Below the pieces are notes generated by a model, which made no database searches, was not told where the DNA came from, and saw nothing but the letters and a program-made list of their open reading frames with translations. A program made the position numbers and the translations under genes. Below, in pieces: positions 22,007-33,964 of a stretch of 64,000 bases of DNA (position 1 is the stretch's first letter; each line of letters opens with the position of its first letter). This DNA comes from Alentia gelatinosa (taxonomy: Eukaryota > Annelida > Polychaeta > Phyllodocida > Polynoidae), in NCBI GenBank assembly GCA_950022655.1, contig OX465587.1:27593716-27657715 (forward strand), given 5' to 3'.

Positions 22007-22102
22007 CTGAAGCCCTAGCACCAGTGGTGGTCTCCTGGGGCAAGACAGTTGTTGAATGGTTGGTTGGAGCCTGTGTAGTAGTGATACCTGGGTTATACAT
22101 GC
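22007..22102 (-). CDS. Lectin gene exon 6: Thr-rich stalk exon
   Basis: A 96-bp phase 1-1 exon with acceptor CCTTTCAG before 22102 and donor GTAATG at 22006. The 32 codons encode a Thr/Pro-rich segment starting MYNPGITTTQAPTNHS, with an N-glycosylation sequon (NHS) and many potential O-glycosylation sites. Its first two bases (GC) complete the last Cys codon of CTLD2. The exon acts as stalk between lectin head and sushi domains. A MITE with the terminus ATCTCACCCCT ends about 15 bp downstream of the donor. The evidence is splice sites, phase and composition; such short low-complexity exons are easy to mispredict. Confidence 0.65.
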
Positions 22103-22295
22103 CTGAAAGGATAGTGATAAGTTTTAAATCTCATCGCCTTCCAGCAGTTTGCCACCATAACATGTTTTGAAGCAAAGGTATCAGAATTATAATTGATTGA
22201 CTAAACACTGTTTTACAAAAGCATTCGAAGAGGCAGGAGAGCAAGATTGAAAGGCAGGGTAGGAAGGAGGCAGTTAGTATGTGGGGGTGTCCACC

Positions 22296-22845
22296 CACCC
22301 CTCTCATAAGATCTCACACTAATAGGCGACTGGTTTGCCGTTGTCAGTATAATGTGACCGGCGGAGTGTTGTGTCAATGGTCTGTGGCACAGCCCTTCAG
22401 TGAGGCAGCACTATAAAATGGGCATAGGGTCCCACTGCTACAAGTGGACCAAAGTTGAGTTAATATACCTTTCAAGAACCAGATAGGTCAACCAATGAGT
22501 CTCAAAAGGACGTAACTTGCCTACCGAGACGTAAAACTACACAAACAAACAAACAATCTCTAAATAGTATTCTGTATAAGGTTCTCATTATGCTTTATTG
22601 GAGAAGAATTCTTAACGAACTAGGCTTAGAGCTTTGAGAATCCACTGGCACACAGTATTCCTGCTAGACGGCATCATTGAGATTATAGGAATCTTTGGGT
22701 TGCATTGATGTACGTCTTTAGCACGGGAGGCAGGCCAGTAGATTCTCAAGGCTCTAAGCCTAGTTCACTGAGAATTCTTCTCCCATAGAACGTAGTAGGA
22801 GTAAAGAATATGACTTAGAGAGTGTGAGATCTTATGAGAGGGGTG
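22296..22845. mobile_element. MITE/foldback with nested SINE-like insert
   Basis: Termini CACCCCTCTCATAAGATCTC and the inverse at 22820-22845. Inside, a hairpin (22605-22655 and 22735-22790) contains TTAACGAACTAGGCTTAGAG and its inverse. A second copy starts at 25940. Confidence 0.78.
22323..22555 (+). mobile_element. SINE-like insert inside a MITE
   Basis: It interrupts the MITE at 22296-22845: the uninterrupted form (25960-25985) reads straight from CTCACACT to CTCTAAGT. The insert ends GAGACGTAAAACTACACAAA(CAAA)n, like the LINE/SINE tails here. No tRNA-like head was recognised. Confidence 0.6.
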
Positions 22846-23039
22846 CACCACCTACTACGATGTTGGCATTGGAAGTCTATCATTGAGGTTTATGTTGAAA
22901 AATTATATCGCACTGGAAAGAAATGTGAAATTGTAGCAATGGATCAGGTTTTCCCCATGTAGACTACAATGCACCCCAATGCACTACTATGATGTTAGAA
23001 TAGGAAGATGCATTGTAGGCTGCACTACAATATGAAAAA

Positions 23040-23910
23040 TCTGCATCATAGCCTATCAACGTCCTATCATAGTCCTATAATGCCTGTCAGGTGGCTGAAA
23101 AAGCCATTTCTAGGAGAAAGCAGTTTTCCGGAATTTACTAAGTTGTGGTCTGTAGGCTCCATAGGTTTAGTATGGAGACTCTGTAATAAGGCACGTTTCC
23201 TTTGGCAGACAAAAACTGTAGATTTTTTGTGTTCCCCTAATAGCCTATTTCCATTGGCCATTACCGATCTCTAGTCAGGAACCACCGATGGACCTTTAGC
23301 ACTGCAAAATGTGAATAGGCTATTAGGAGAACACAGAAAATCTACACTGCTTTTGTTGGCCAATGGAAAAGGGCCTTTTTGGTGGGTAATAAATACAAAA
23401 TATTACCATGATTTTGATCTGAGTAGCCATATTCTCAGCATAGTTGATGCGTAGTAAAACTTTGAGTGATCGCAAGGAATATTGCGTAGCATCAACTACA
23501 AAGTAAACATGGCCACACAGATCAAATTCATGGTAATGTTGTATTTGTTACTCACATTTCGACTAATCAGTAGGAAAAAATCTGGTAAATGATTAGAAAT
23601 TTGATGTAAGCGCCGTGCATTGTTTAAATAAAATAGTTTCTATAATGCCCGTCAGCTGAAAAAGCTGTATTTTCCTAGGGGAATATGGCTTTCTGGAGAC
23701 TCTGTAATAAGGCCCGTTTCTTTTGGCAGACGAAAACTCTAGATCTTTTTAGTTCCCCTAATAGCCTATTTCCATTGGCCATCACCAATATACAGTCAGG
23801 AACCACCGACAGACCTTCAGCACTGCAAGATGTAAATAGGCTATTAGGAGAACACAGAAAATCTACACCGCTTTTGTTGGCCAATGGAAAAGGGCCTTTA
23901 GGTGGGTAAT
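23040..23910. mobile_element. Two foldbacks of one family and a third hairpin
   Basis: Hairpins 23190-23375 and 23708-23900 share AGCCTATTTCCATTGGCCAT and its inverse. Between them, 23375-23560 is another hairpin (GATTTTGATCTG arms) whose loop reads GTTGATGCGTAGTAAAAC. A fragment of the first family is at 33850-33965. Confidence 0.7.
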
Positions 23911-24075
23911 CAATAGACAATAATCGATGGTTTTGTGGACAGGTGGCCGTAAACCACAAGAGGTTGATATGTAGTTATATGTGAGTGCTAGCCGATGTAT
24001 TACGATGTCAACCTCAAGTGGTTTACAGAGCCACTTGTTCACATAACCATCGTTTGTTGTATTTATTATCCATCT
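23911..24075. mobile_element. Foldback family F2, copy 1
   Basis: Arms AATCGATGGTTTTGTGGACA and its inverse ACATAACCATCGTTTGTTG. The second copy is at 41868-41995. Confidence 0.75.
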
Positions 24076-24477
24076 TTTCAAATAAATTAAACCCCAGTAA
24101 TTGCCATAGTAAAGGGAATAACAATAGGGACGATTTCTTTGCTCTATAGCTCAAAGGGACTATTTTTCCATATACCATGGTTTTGAGGCTGTAGACCACA
24201 GATTTGAATCCCTACACCACAGATATGGTATCTGACAGGTTTTATATAATGGGTCTTGGCTTACTGAGTCTCCATGCATTTTTTGTTCAGAAACTTTATT
24301 CAGCTTAACAAAAGGTACAAGGTACCTTTCCTTCGCGTTCATCTTTCCAGAAATATGACCATACAACATTTTCAGTTTGATAAATGTGCTCTCTCAATCA
24401 TGTTTTTGCTCGAATGGTCATGGCTTACTGAGTCTCCAGTCTTTTCAATGGGGTCTTTGTATACCATGGACAATAAT

Positions 24478-24876
24478 ATCATCAAACGTCACAAAATTCC
24501 ATATGATTGATAGGTTTAGGCAAGTACAACTCAACAGCTGCCCAGTTCGGTTTAGATGATGGCTTTTTATTAGAACAATGGTACAACGTTTCGGCTGTGT
24601 TAGTGGCCTTTATCAATTTCATATGATTGTTTATATGGCATGATTTGTCTTCGCGGCATGATATCACGCAGCGGAGCTGAGTGGTATCTGTAGCAGAAGA
24701 CAATGAATGGCATATAAACAATTATATGAAATTGAGTGATGTTTAGATTTTATCCTACCCTGTCACATGTTTTTAACTTCAAATGTCACCAGTGGCATAT
24801 AAATATTTTATGCCATAACCGTGGCATACAGGTACGCCATCTTAAGTCTATGGAGATTTATATGAGGGGTAGGATG
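24478..24876. mobile_element. Hairpin plus MITE with ATCCTACCC termini
   Basis: Hairpin arms 24615-24640 and 24708-24735 (TTTCATATGATTGTTTATAT). MITE termini TATCCTACCC (24751) and GGGGTAGGAT (24866-24875). A hairpin relative lies at 26215-26325. Confidence 0.6.
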
Positions 24877-24884
24877 AATACACA

Positions 24885-25215
24885 ATATTGACTGGTTTCA
24901 GATAAAAGCGGCCGTATGTTCCGAGGAGTTGACGCGTAGTAATATCCGAGCGCATGCGAGGATATTGCGTAGAGTCTTCTCCGAGGAGCATACAACCGCT
25001 TTTATCTGAAACCAGCCTATATTGTATTCATTATCCACTTTTTTGGACAAGTGGCATGTCGATGTCAGTTCGTTTCAGTTATGCACTATTTTCCCTTACG
25101 CACTATTTTTCCGTATGCGCCACCCGGAGCATACAACATATCCGTATGCACCGGGTATGTCCATACACACGCCCTATGTGTTTTCTATGGACACTTTGTA
25201 TTAGGTGGATAATAA
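24885..25215 (+). mobile_element. Foldback family F3, copy A
   Basis: Hairpin arms GGTTTCAGATAAAAGCGGCC and its inverse around the loop GTTGACGCGTAGTAATATCC; a tail with CACTTTGTATTAGGTGGATA ends 10-15 bp from the donor of exon 5. It encodes a 106-codon open frame that copy B shares, but both run through hairpin arms. Confidence 0.82.
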
Positions 25216-25229
25216 AAGGTGATACGTAC

Positions 25230-25411
25230 ATAATGCATGCTGCGTGTCGGTGCAGTATTGTCTGTGCCAGGTGAGATCCTTCAGTTTCAGCCTCACACAT
25301 AACTTGGTCGCGCTTGAGGATCCTCTCCAGGGACCAGTGTACCCGAGGTCCAGAGATGAAGGCTCCCACGTCAAGGTCCCATCCTCCGATTTAATCCCGA
25401 TGTACACGTCC
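25230..25411 (-). CDS. Lectin gene exon 5: second half of CTLD2
   Basis: The acceptor ACTCCAG precedes 25411; the exon starts in phase 2 and completes CAG (Gln) from exon 4. It encodes VYIGIKSEDGTLTWEP, then GPW, then KLCVRLKLKDLTWHRQYC and finally the ALC segment. These match the CTLD core W.W, the third-strand Cys, the WxxxxC segment and the closing Cys. I place the donor at GTACGT (25229-25224), leaving phase 1 and a split Cys codon (T plus GC of exon 6), which restores the last conserved Cys. The other donor, GTATCA one codon later, would break phase. The calcium-site motif WND is replaced by WHR, so sugar binding of the usual kind is doubtful. A foldback element ends about 10-15 bp inside the intron. 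Confidence 0.77.
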
Positions 25412-25939
25412 CTGGAGTACAAAACTCAATGTGAACAAGGTCCATAGTTTCAGAGTATCTTTGAAGATGGCCTCATGAGGAGGAGGAAAACTAACCAGAA
25501 GCTGCTTCTCGTACCTCTTTAGTCCTTCAACTTGTTCTTTTTCACCTGGTGAAGTGCATTTAACATGCACGAAACGTCGTGACAAATGCTGATACCACCA
25601 TGTACACCAACTGTCATCTTGGCTGAATAATAACATCTTCAAATACAAATAACTGTGTCTGTTTTTTTGTGAGTTTTTCTCCATTTCATTTTTTTACTTT
25701 ATTAGCAAAAGTATCAAGAGTTTTTCACATACAATCAAGGTTGGATTTCCATGTTACATAAAGTTTTGGTGTCAGATTAGACATCGAGATCAGGGAGAAT
25801 CGAAAAGTGAGCCATTAAGGACCAAAGGGAATGTGATTAGGGATGAAAGTGGGAAGCAATAATTAGTCTGCATAGTCCGATTATGTAGCAGAAGCACAAA
25901 ATTGTTTGACAACCAGTCTACCAGTTCAGATGAATCGAG

Positions 25940-26213
25940 CACCCCTCTCATAAGATCTCACACTCTCTAAGTGGCATTCTGTAAAAGGTTCTTACTACGC
26001 TCTATGGGAGAAGAATTCTTAACGAGCTAGGCTTAGAGCCTTGAGAATCCACTGGTACACAGTATTCCCGCTAGGTGTTATCATTGAGATTATAGGAATC
26101 TTTGAGTTGCATTGACATACGTCTTTAGCACGGGAGGCAGGCCAGTGGATTCTCAAGGCTCTAAGCCTAGTTCATTAAGGGTTCTTCTCCCATAGAGCAT
26201 AGTGAGAGTACTA
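25940..26213. mobile_element. Second copy of the 22.3-kb MITE, right end lost
   Basis: Same left terminus and hairpin without the SINE-like insert. Diverges after CATAGAGCATAGTGAGAGTA. Confidence 0.75.
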
Positions 26214-26393
26214 TCATGAAACATCACAAAATTTCATATGTTTATTTATATGGCATGAGTCTATCTGTAGCAGAAGACAACGAATGGCATATAAACAATT
26301 ATATGAAATTGAGTGATGTTTATTTTACCCTGTTCAATGCTTTTAACTTCATATGTCACCAGTGGAATATAAATATTTTATGCCATAACCATC

Positions 26394-26805
26394 CCTGCAC
26401 GAAAACCACCATTTTATTCATATATACGCAATCGCGGAAGTGCATGTATTGGCTGAATATTGACTTCATATATATGTATATATATATATATATATACGCC
26501 CAGGCCTTATATATGGACGCGTCTTGGCTGTATTTCACACCTGGCGTATATGAGAGGAAATACCCTCTCCCCCCACCGCCTCCCACCCATTTGGTAGAAG
26601 TACAGGTGTCCTCAGTAGGAAGCCCTCCCCCCGCCTCCCCCACCTCCCCCAGCCCGCTCTCAGTGAAACCCTCTTCACTGGATGCTTATATACGCCTACA
26701 GATGAGGTGTATACACACGGGGAATTGGACGACCTTGTATACGCAAAATACCTACTTATATACACCGGGCGCATCCATATGTAGAATAATGATGTTCGTG
26801 CAGTG
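26394..26805. mobile_element. MITE with CACTGCACGAAAACCACC-like termini
   Basis: Termini CTGCACGAAAACCACCATTT and the inverse ending GTTCGTGCAGTG. It has an (AT)n tract and C-rich core. The second copy is at 50938-52468. Confidence 0.78.
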
Positions 26806-27199
26806 CATGACATACATTTACACCATGTTAAGTCTATGGCGTGGATACATGTGTACTATTCAGCATTGTCGATGTGCTTCTGCTGTTATAATCTATTTTG
26901 ATCTAATTTTCTTAGACTAAATATTATAATTCAAATATATTATTTGAAATTGCCTCTAATACAAGTTGCTGATTAAATAGAGCAGTCTACGATAACTATA
27001 GATATTTGTTGTTAATTGAATCAAACAAAATAATTGTTGATTATACAACTCCAATTTTTTTCTGTTTACCTTTTCAGACTCAAATCCAACCTATTTTAAT
27101 ACAAAAAAAATTGTCATCATTGATGAGGGGAAGTCACATGTAATTTGATGTCAAATGAATGAATGAGGTTTTTGCTGAAAAAAAGGTCATCATACTTAC

Positions 27200-27401
27200 T
27201 GGAAGTCCTTTTCGTCCAGAAGATAGTTATTAAATTGAATATCTCCGAAGTTTGTCCATGATGCTTGTGTCTCAAAGGTGGCCAGTTTGTACTGGTAACC
27301 GAGCTCACTGCACACGAAGAACGACTCAAGGTAATTAAACTTCCCAAGCACCACACAGTAACGATTCAGGAAACTATCCGCCTGTGACAAGGAGCAAGGT
27401 T
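27200..27401 (-). CDS. Lectin gene exon 4: first half of CTLD2
   Basis: The acceptor CCGCAG precedes 27401 and the donor GTAAGT starts at 27199; the exon runs phase 1 to phase 2. The peptide opens with a Cys pair (PCSLSQADSFLNRYC), typical of a long-form CTLD, followed by FFVCSELGYQYKLATFET, the conserved helix Cys and the strand with A.F. The final segment DEKDF runs into the split Gln codon completed by exon 5. The intron sequence just downstream (27120-27185) has a diverged copy at 60470-60535, far outside this gene. With exon 5 this builds a CTLD that keeps all six Cys of the long form, unlike CTLD1. Confidence 0.8.
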
Positions 27402-27561
27402 CTGCGGACAAACAAAGTGTCAAGTTCTGAGTATTTTGAAACAATTTCTCTTTTCTTTTAAAGATAATCATTTAACCTGGAGAAAACTGTATGCTCAAAA
27501 GTGCCTAAATCCACTTTTTTTTCTTTCATTCATACTGGTTACTTCATAGGTTCGAAGACCT

Positions 27562-28410
27562 GGGGGCCGTTTCACTAGAAGCGATAAGGTCTCACTGTTG
27601 GCAACAGTGCCACCACAGTGTCAGTGTTCATTTCATTAGAAAGTGCAGTCAAGCATGAACATTACTCTTGGAAGGAGCGTCACCAACAGTGGCAGGTCGC
27701 GTTTCACTAATAAATTAGGTCACGTACCTTGCACTGTGGTGTCGCTGTTGGCGAGAGGGTTGACCGTGTCGCTGTTGGGTTTAGAGTTTTGTTTATGTCA
27801 GAGGAGGGCATGTTCACCCACTTACCGTAAGAGTTAGGCAATGAATCTTTTTGCACAAGTAAGGTATACATAGAACCTATAATCGTATCAAATATGAAGA
27901 AAATCAGCCACACCGTTCCGAAGATATCGGTGTTTGAATTTTGTCATAGCAAATACTGCTCTGGTGGTCAGTGTCCTGCCGGCCTCTGGGGGGAGACAAA
28001 AAGAACCGCCAAAACCCTGCCGCACTACGGAGGGAGTGAAAAAGAACAGCGACCAACAGAGCAGACGTTTGCAATGACGAAATTCAAACGCCGATATCGG
28101 CAGATTGCTTCATCCGATCTTCTTCATATTTGGTACGATTATAGGTTATATATGTACCTAGCTCGTGTTAAAGTTTCATTGCTTAATTCCTATGGGAATT
28201 ACACGTTATCCCGGCCCGTCGACGAATAAATTTCAACGTCAAACGCGTGTGAATAGCAAGACCTGTGCCAACAGTGAGAGTTGGTCTCACCTCAACAGCG
28301 AGACCACTGATGAAACGCGAATTTGGGCTTGACACTGTAGGTGTCACTGTTGGTGTTACTGTTGCAGTCCTACCTCTTGCTTTGACCCCCCTATTAGTGA
28401 AACGGCCCCC
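27562..28410. mobile_element. MITE with GGGGGCCGTTTCACTAG termini
   Basis: Termini GGGGGCCGTTTCACTAG and TAGTGAAACGGCCCCC. Contains the shared module (TTCTTCATATTTGGTACGAT, then TATAGGTTATATGTA) twice in opposite orientation, and a palindromic centre. A relative is at 58955-59768. Confidence 0.8.
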
Positions 28411-28754
28411 TGTCTTCCTTCGGGCCAGTTGGACATCACTCTAGGTTTATACCAACCGAGATACTTAAGAGGAACATAAGAAATACCGTTCCTGGGCCAA
28501 TGCCCTATATAGACAAATATGTTGGAAAATTGTAATTCCTTAGTATGACAGACGGTGGGCTTACTGCCCTACTTATCTTTGGCTTAATATAGACCATGTG
28601 ATTGCATACATATCTAATACAGTGGTGTATGATTATCTTCTCATAGTGCATTGCTCCAGGGTGGAAATTTAGGTGTACGCACAGTAGATTACCTACGACA
28701 GAGTAGAGATGGTCTCCCCGCCAGAATACTTAGGAGAAACCAATCGAGAGTTAG

Positions 28755-28980
28755 CCTGGGGCCTGTTTAATAATCTAGGATCGTACATGTAGACCCTTTT
28801 CTGTATGCCATAGAGACCCAGGAACGATGTGGGTCAACTTTATTGAACACTTATGGACGACTTTATGTACAGCTAATACTGTCTTAGCGAACAGACTTAA
28901 ATATTATTAAACGATAACCCTTGTACGAGTTACAGAAAAGGGTCTTCATGTACAATTCTAGATTATTAAACAGGCTCCAG
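28755..28980. mobile_element. MITE with 48-bp terminal inverted repeats
   Basis: CCTGGGGCCTGTTTAATAAT on the left and its inverse ATTATTAAACAGGCTCCAG on the right. Confidence 0.78.
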
Positions 28981-29004
28981 GTCAGATTTTTCTCACGAAG
29001 GACA

Positions 29005-29300
29005 GGTCGCGTATTCCTATATACCCATTTCCGAAACCTCTATAGTTACATACCACTGCTGGGGGTGCAGTAATTATAAGCTATGTAGCGAGGCTGGTGT
29101 TTTTCGGCCCGGCCTGACCACGTGACATAAAGAGAAGCGGGACAAGAACATAGCTATTGTAGTTACTCGATAAGGGTGGCCATTTTTCTGGGCTATCTCA
29201 GGAAAAGAAATAATAATTTTTATCGATATTTAAAGGTATATAGGAACAGGGAAACCAAGTACCGGTAATCAGAAGTCAAAGTTACGAGGTAAGGCACTCT
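29005..29300. repeat. Dispersed repeat family R1
   Basis: TTCCTATATACCCATTTCCG to GAAACCAAGTACCGGTAA. Copies are at 61595-61900 and, partly, 62395-62600. No gene is seen from 28430 to 30160. Confidence 0.65.
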
Positions 29301-30228
29301 CCCAGCAGAGATCTTGCGCTCTACTTCCTGCGGCCGCTTATATCTCTGCCCCAACCTGCCTGTTTGGGCTCAAATCTGGCCAATACGCCAGTTTTTGAAA
29401 TATCCTAAATTCTTAGCGCTTTGGGCAATATTTTGTGGTTTACATGTAAATAGATATGCATGTATTTATATGATAAATGATTTACACTCATTTCTGTTAT
29501 TTGTTATATCAAATCAGGTAATGTCTAAGGGATTAAATGTGGGAAGACGTGGCGTATCTGGAAGTGCGAGCCTTTCTCCTACCACATGCGAAATTTTTTC
29601 CAACCACGGATCCTTGACAGGTCCATCGGAACGAAGAAATTACAAACATATACAATGTCTAAGGGATTACTTTCTTCATTGGAAGGCACCTCATGTGTTA
29701 CAGGGTTTTGTTTGTCAACATAACACATGTGCTCACTCGAAGGGGCAGTCTGATCAACACTAGATTCACATCATAAAGTGGTTTAGAGATGGAAAAAAAA
29801 CAGGTGGATTGTCTGTTAACCCAATTTAACAATTCTATATTTCCAAACTAATGATATGTGAGTTGTTTGACTCATATAACTTTTGACAGTTGCCTTGTTT
29901 TGAATCTGAAATGTTCGCTGGTCTCCCCTGTCCTTTGTGGATACCCGGGGAACAGGCTTTGGGTTGGGGCAGAGACTAAGCACAGCGCTAGCGCCGCGAA
30001 AGATCTGGGGGAGAGTGGAGGTAAGGCTCGGAAAAATTGGTAATTTTTCCCGCTGGTATTGCCACAGGTGATGCAGCTATACTCAGAGACACCAGGGGAC
30101 GCCACGGTCGAACCAGGCCCCCACTGGTGAGAGGTTACTGACTTACCCATTCCAACTCAGTGCTACACGCCATTGCACACACACAGGACATTGACTTATG
30201 CTTCCAGTTTTCTTTTCCCAGTTTTACT

Positions 30229-30920
30229 ATGCGTTTCTGCAGGAAATGTGGGATGAAACACTCGTCCCCGACAGGGAAAAAGTGTCAAAGCTCTATGCCA
30301 CGGGAGCACGAAACTGTGGATAAGAAAACGGGAAAATTGGACATAAAAACTCCTTCCAAAGGGGCACTCGGACCGAACGTGAAGGGCAGTGCACCGGTGG
30401 TCGATGGTGCCGACTCAGACATCAGGGGTGCAGAGGCAGCCAACAGCGAGGACTCTTGTGGTGTTATATTTGAGGATGAGCCCTACGAGGACAACTCGAG
30501 TGGCGACAATAAACATAAGGGTAGGAAACATTCTCGGTCTACTAGTGACAAAGGAAGTACGCTTAAATCCAAACACAGTAAATATAAATCCAAGATGGCG
30601 CCCACAACGTCTTCAGAGAGGAACTTAGTTGAGGAATTGGATGCCACAAAGTCCAAGATGATGAACATCGAAAGCCTGTTACTCAAATCTCTAGGCAGGC
30701 CGAGTCGTGGTGGTAGACGATCATCGACCCTGGGTGAAGATTCAGATGACTACCGTTCTCCAAGTCACCATAGCCGTGGTCGTCACAGAGGGAAGAAACA
30801 GTGCAGTGCTAGGAAGAAAAACATGGAGGCAGGTATGGGAGATACCTCATCCTCTGGTTCATCTAGATCCTCTAGCTCAACATCTTCCTCTCGCTGCAGA
30901 TCAATCATCTACCTAAACCT
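30229..30920 (+). pseudogene. Gag-like fragment with N-terminal CCHC-type cluster
   Basis: From ATG 30229 the frame reads MRFCRKCGMKHSSPTGKKCQ, the same C-x2-C-G-x-[KR]-H...G-K-x-C pattern as the start of the DIRS-like ORF1 at 53069. The rest is low-complexity: Ser/Lys/Arg-rich blocks (GRKHSRSTSDKGS, RGRHRGKKQC) and a poly-Ser run near 30850. Beyond about 30920 the frame turns hydrophobic, which looks like out-of-frame reading, and no RT follows. A retroelement gag remnant is the best reading; an uncharacterised host zinc-binding protein cannot be excluded. It lies in the intron between lectin exons 3 and 4, on the opposite strand. Confidence 0.55.
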
Positions 30921-31521
30921 ATGGTTGGAGATAGTATCCATTAAGACTCTAGTACAGTCTGCTATTGCTAGGGTCAGGGCACACAGGCTCAAACTAAGAC
31001 TATTAGGGGTGATTTTAAGTTGGGGATTCCTGCCTCTGCTGGTACTCAGCTACCCTGAGTGATTTGCCAGTAACCAGTGTGTTACTCTTCAAGGATAGGT
31101 CCTAGTGTAGCTTTTACGTTGCGATTGGAACTTTCATGTCAGCACTTGTCATAGCCTTGTCGTTGTTGGTGGACGCCCCCCTTTAGGCGATGCGGTCTGT
31201 AAACGGACTAGTGTCCATTCTCACTCTTGAAGCTCTTTTTCCATGTTCATATTCCCTTATGTGTGTATTTCGAATGAGAGTGAGAATTCGTAAACACAAC
31301 CTTGGTTTAACCTTACCAACCTCTAAGTTGGAACACAGTGTAGACAAAGTTTGCAGCCAATCTACTGCTCTGGTGGCCAATATCGTTCAGTATCGGAAGT
31401 GCTCTCCTGAAGTCCCTGCAACTTAAAAAAGTACATACAGGGAAAACTGAAAATGTGGATTTCAGTGGGGAAAAACTTGAAACTGCCATTTCTATATAAG
31501 ACCATATTCTACAGAACATAC

Positions 31522-31736
31522 CTGGGTTTATTTCACAAAGTATGCCTTGTGTTGTTATTTCGGTTTCAACTGACTGTTCTACCGAGAATCCGAGAATGTC
31601 TGACACGGTATCATAAGCCACTTTATGGTTATGGCCTGTTTCTGATCTCCACTGTGACCAGGGCTCATGATTGTATCTCAGAGCATCCCTCCAGACACCG
31701 TCATACTTGTAAATCCTCAACCAAAAGTTCTTCACG
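31522..31736 (-). CDS. Lectin gene exon 3: second half of CTLD1
   Basis: The acceptor TTTCAG is at 31742-31737 and the donor GTATGT at 31521-31516; the exon runs phase 2 to phase 1. It begins VKNFWLRIYKYDGVW, the CTLD core strand equivalent to the usual WIGL segment, and ends with ILCEIN, the last Cys of the domain. The inner disulfide pair (the Cys before the third strand and the Cys of the WxDxxC segment) is absent: no Cys occurs between the VW segment and ILCEI. No EPN/QPD or WND calcium-site motif is present. The domain therefore looks like a CTLD fold that lost classical calcium-dependent sugar binding. Copy B of a foldback element starts only about 15-20 bp upstream of the acceptor and may supply branch-point sequence. 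Confidence 0.8.
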
Positions 31737-31749
31737 CTGAAACCAAGAG

Positions 31750-32095
31750 AAAATATATACACAATATTGACTTGTTTCAGATACAAGCGGCCGTATGCTC
31801 CGAGGAGTTGACGCGTAGTAATATCCGAGCGTATGCGAGGATATTGCGTAGAGTCATCTCCGAGGAGCATACAACCGCTTTTATCTGAAACAAGTCTATA
31901 TTGTATTTATTATCCACCTTTTTTGACAAGTGGCATGTCGATATCAGTTTGTTTCAGTTATGCACTATATTCCCATACGCACTATTTTTCCGTTTGCGTC
32001 ACCCGGAGCATACAACATATCCATATGCGCCGGGTATGTCCATACACACACCCTACGTGTTTTCTATGGACACTTTGTATTAGGTTGATAATAAA
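31750..32095 (+). mobile_element. Foldback family F3, copy B
   Basis: Same arms, loop and tail as copy A. The left end lies about 15-20 bp upstream of the acceptor of exon 3. Confidence 0.82.
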
Positions 32096-32442
32096 CAACG
32101 ATATGTTGAAAAATTTGACTAAAAAAGCCAAAAACGTGAACCTGTGTACAACAATCTAAAAGATTATCATAGTTTCCTTAAAAATGTTGTTTTTGATCAC
32201 CACATTTCCATCTCATCTCATTGCTATCTATTATTATATACCTGTGTCAGTATATCCTGCACATACTGCCCGCTCCTACCCATGTCGTATTTATACCCGT
32301 ACGACACCTAGGTGACGTACGGGGTATTATTATATACCTATGCATAAACTTAGTGTAAATACACACTGCTGCTCGGGGTATAGTAATGATATCATATAAC
32401 CAAGGCACTCCGTCTAGCTTAGTAAGCATCGCCTTTGGAATT

Positions 32443-32505
32443 GACATACGGAGTGCTTTGAACGACATACAGAGTGCTTTGAACGACATAGGGAGTGCTT
32501 TGAAA
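32443..32505. repeat. 21-bp tandem repeat
   Basis: GACATACGGAGTGCTTTGAAC and two variants, starting at 32443, 32464 and 32485. Confidence 0.88.
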
Positions 32506-32800
32506 AATAACGCAATCTGATTGGTCGAGAGGCCAAAGCACTTGGCTGGGCGGAAAATTAAAATTATAAAACGGACCTCTGCCTGCGGCATCGGTTCGCT
32601 TTATCGTCAATTTTACCGTGTATTTATCACGTACAGGCACAGTAATCCTGTTTCCGTATAATATCTAATAGTGAATGATAACTCGTATAGCGCAGGTATT
32701 TTTTGGTCATTGATATGCAATTTGTTTGGTAATCAGCAACATTAATGTCTATTTGATAATCACTATTTAATTCTCTGACAGACAGTGTTGGGTGCCCATT

Positions 32801-32975
32801 GTGCCTTTCTTACTCTAGCCCCATATAGTCCACTGTGCCTTTCTTACTCTATTCCCATATAGTCCATTGTGCCTTTCTTACTCTTGTCCGTGATAGTTCA
32901 ATGTGCCTTCCTTACTGTAATCCCATATAGTCCATTGTACCATATTTATCATAGTCCTTTATTGTCCACTGTGCC
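32801..32975. repeat. 34-bp minisatellite resembling the exon 2 donor region
   Basis: Units at 32801, 32835, 32869, 32903, 32937 and 32971: GTGCCTTTCTTACTCTAG then CCCATATAGTCCACT. The minus strand of each unit resembles the end of exon 2 plus its donor. Confidence 0.85.
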
Positions 32976-32998
32976 TTGCCAGGGACATTATGGGCGAG

Positions 32999-33571
32999 TT
33001 TCAGTAGTCTCGTGACATTAGGCCTAGACAGACATCAACAGTGCCACCAACAGTGGAAGCAACAGCGGAAAAAGACTAGGAAATATCAATCTTGGCCAAT
33101 CTTCTTCATATTTGAAACGATTATAGGTTATATGTATCCCCTACTCATGTTAAAGTGTCATTGCTTGATTCCTACGAGAAGTGAGTGAAACTCCACGTGT
33201 CATCGATTGCAATCTTGTGATCTGTCCGTATGGTGTCACAGACACCATCTAGACATGTCACAAAACTACTGAAACAGGGACCTGTTTCAGTAGTTTCGTG
33301 ACATTAGGCCTAGACAGACATCAACAGTGGGACCAACAGTGCAGTTAACAGTGGAAAATTTTTTCGTATTTAGACTGATGATAGGTTATATGTATACCTT
33401 ACTCGTGTTAAAGTTTCATTGCTTAATTCTTTCAGGAAGTGAGTGAGATCGCCTAATACCGGACACCTGTGTTTTGGGTCTGTCTTGTCCTAAGTGTCGC
33501 AACTTGTGTTGATCTGTCCGTATGGTGTCACAGACGCCATCTTGACATGTCACGAAACTACTGAAACAGGG
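32999..33571. mobile_element. Two tandem MITEs with TTTCAGTAGTTTCGTGACAT termini
   Basis: Units 32999-33279 and 33280-33571, each bounded by that terminus and its inverse (TGTCACGAAACTACTGAAAC). Each contains the shared TATAGGTTATATGTAT module. Confidence 0.75.
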
Positions 33572-33964
33572 ACCTGCTCTAGATGCTTGTAGTCTGATGT
33601 GTATAACATACTCTAGATACTTGTAGTCCACTCTTCCTAATGCCTGATTCCCACCAACTGATTTTATGTTATGTGCGAGGCTTTAGTTGGCAACTATGAG
33701 CATATATTTCTAGGAATCTCTGATGTCGCTAAGTGGGAATGCAAAAGTGCAAAATCGTCGCTGACTCTTGCCCTGCCCCAAGCGCTGTGTGCATGAGTTG
33801 TTGATTTGGGTTCATCACAAAACGGCACTATTTTCATTTTGCATCAGCAATGCTAGGGTCCATTGGTGGTTCCTGACTGTACAACGGTGAGTGCCAGTAG
33901 AACAAGGCTATTAGAAGAACATAAAAATCTACACCATGTTTGTCGGCCAATAGAAAAGGGTCTT

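Noticed and set aside
26216..26920. 234-codon open frame on the plus strand
   Set aside because: Runs through a hairpin, an (AT)n tract and a MITE; Pro-rich part is a C-rich MITE core. No domain.
29314..29763. 149-codon plus-strand frame
   Set aside because: No motif, biased composition, repeat-derived flanks.
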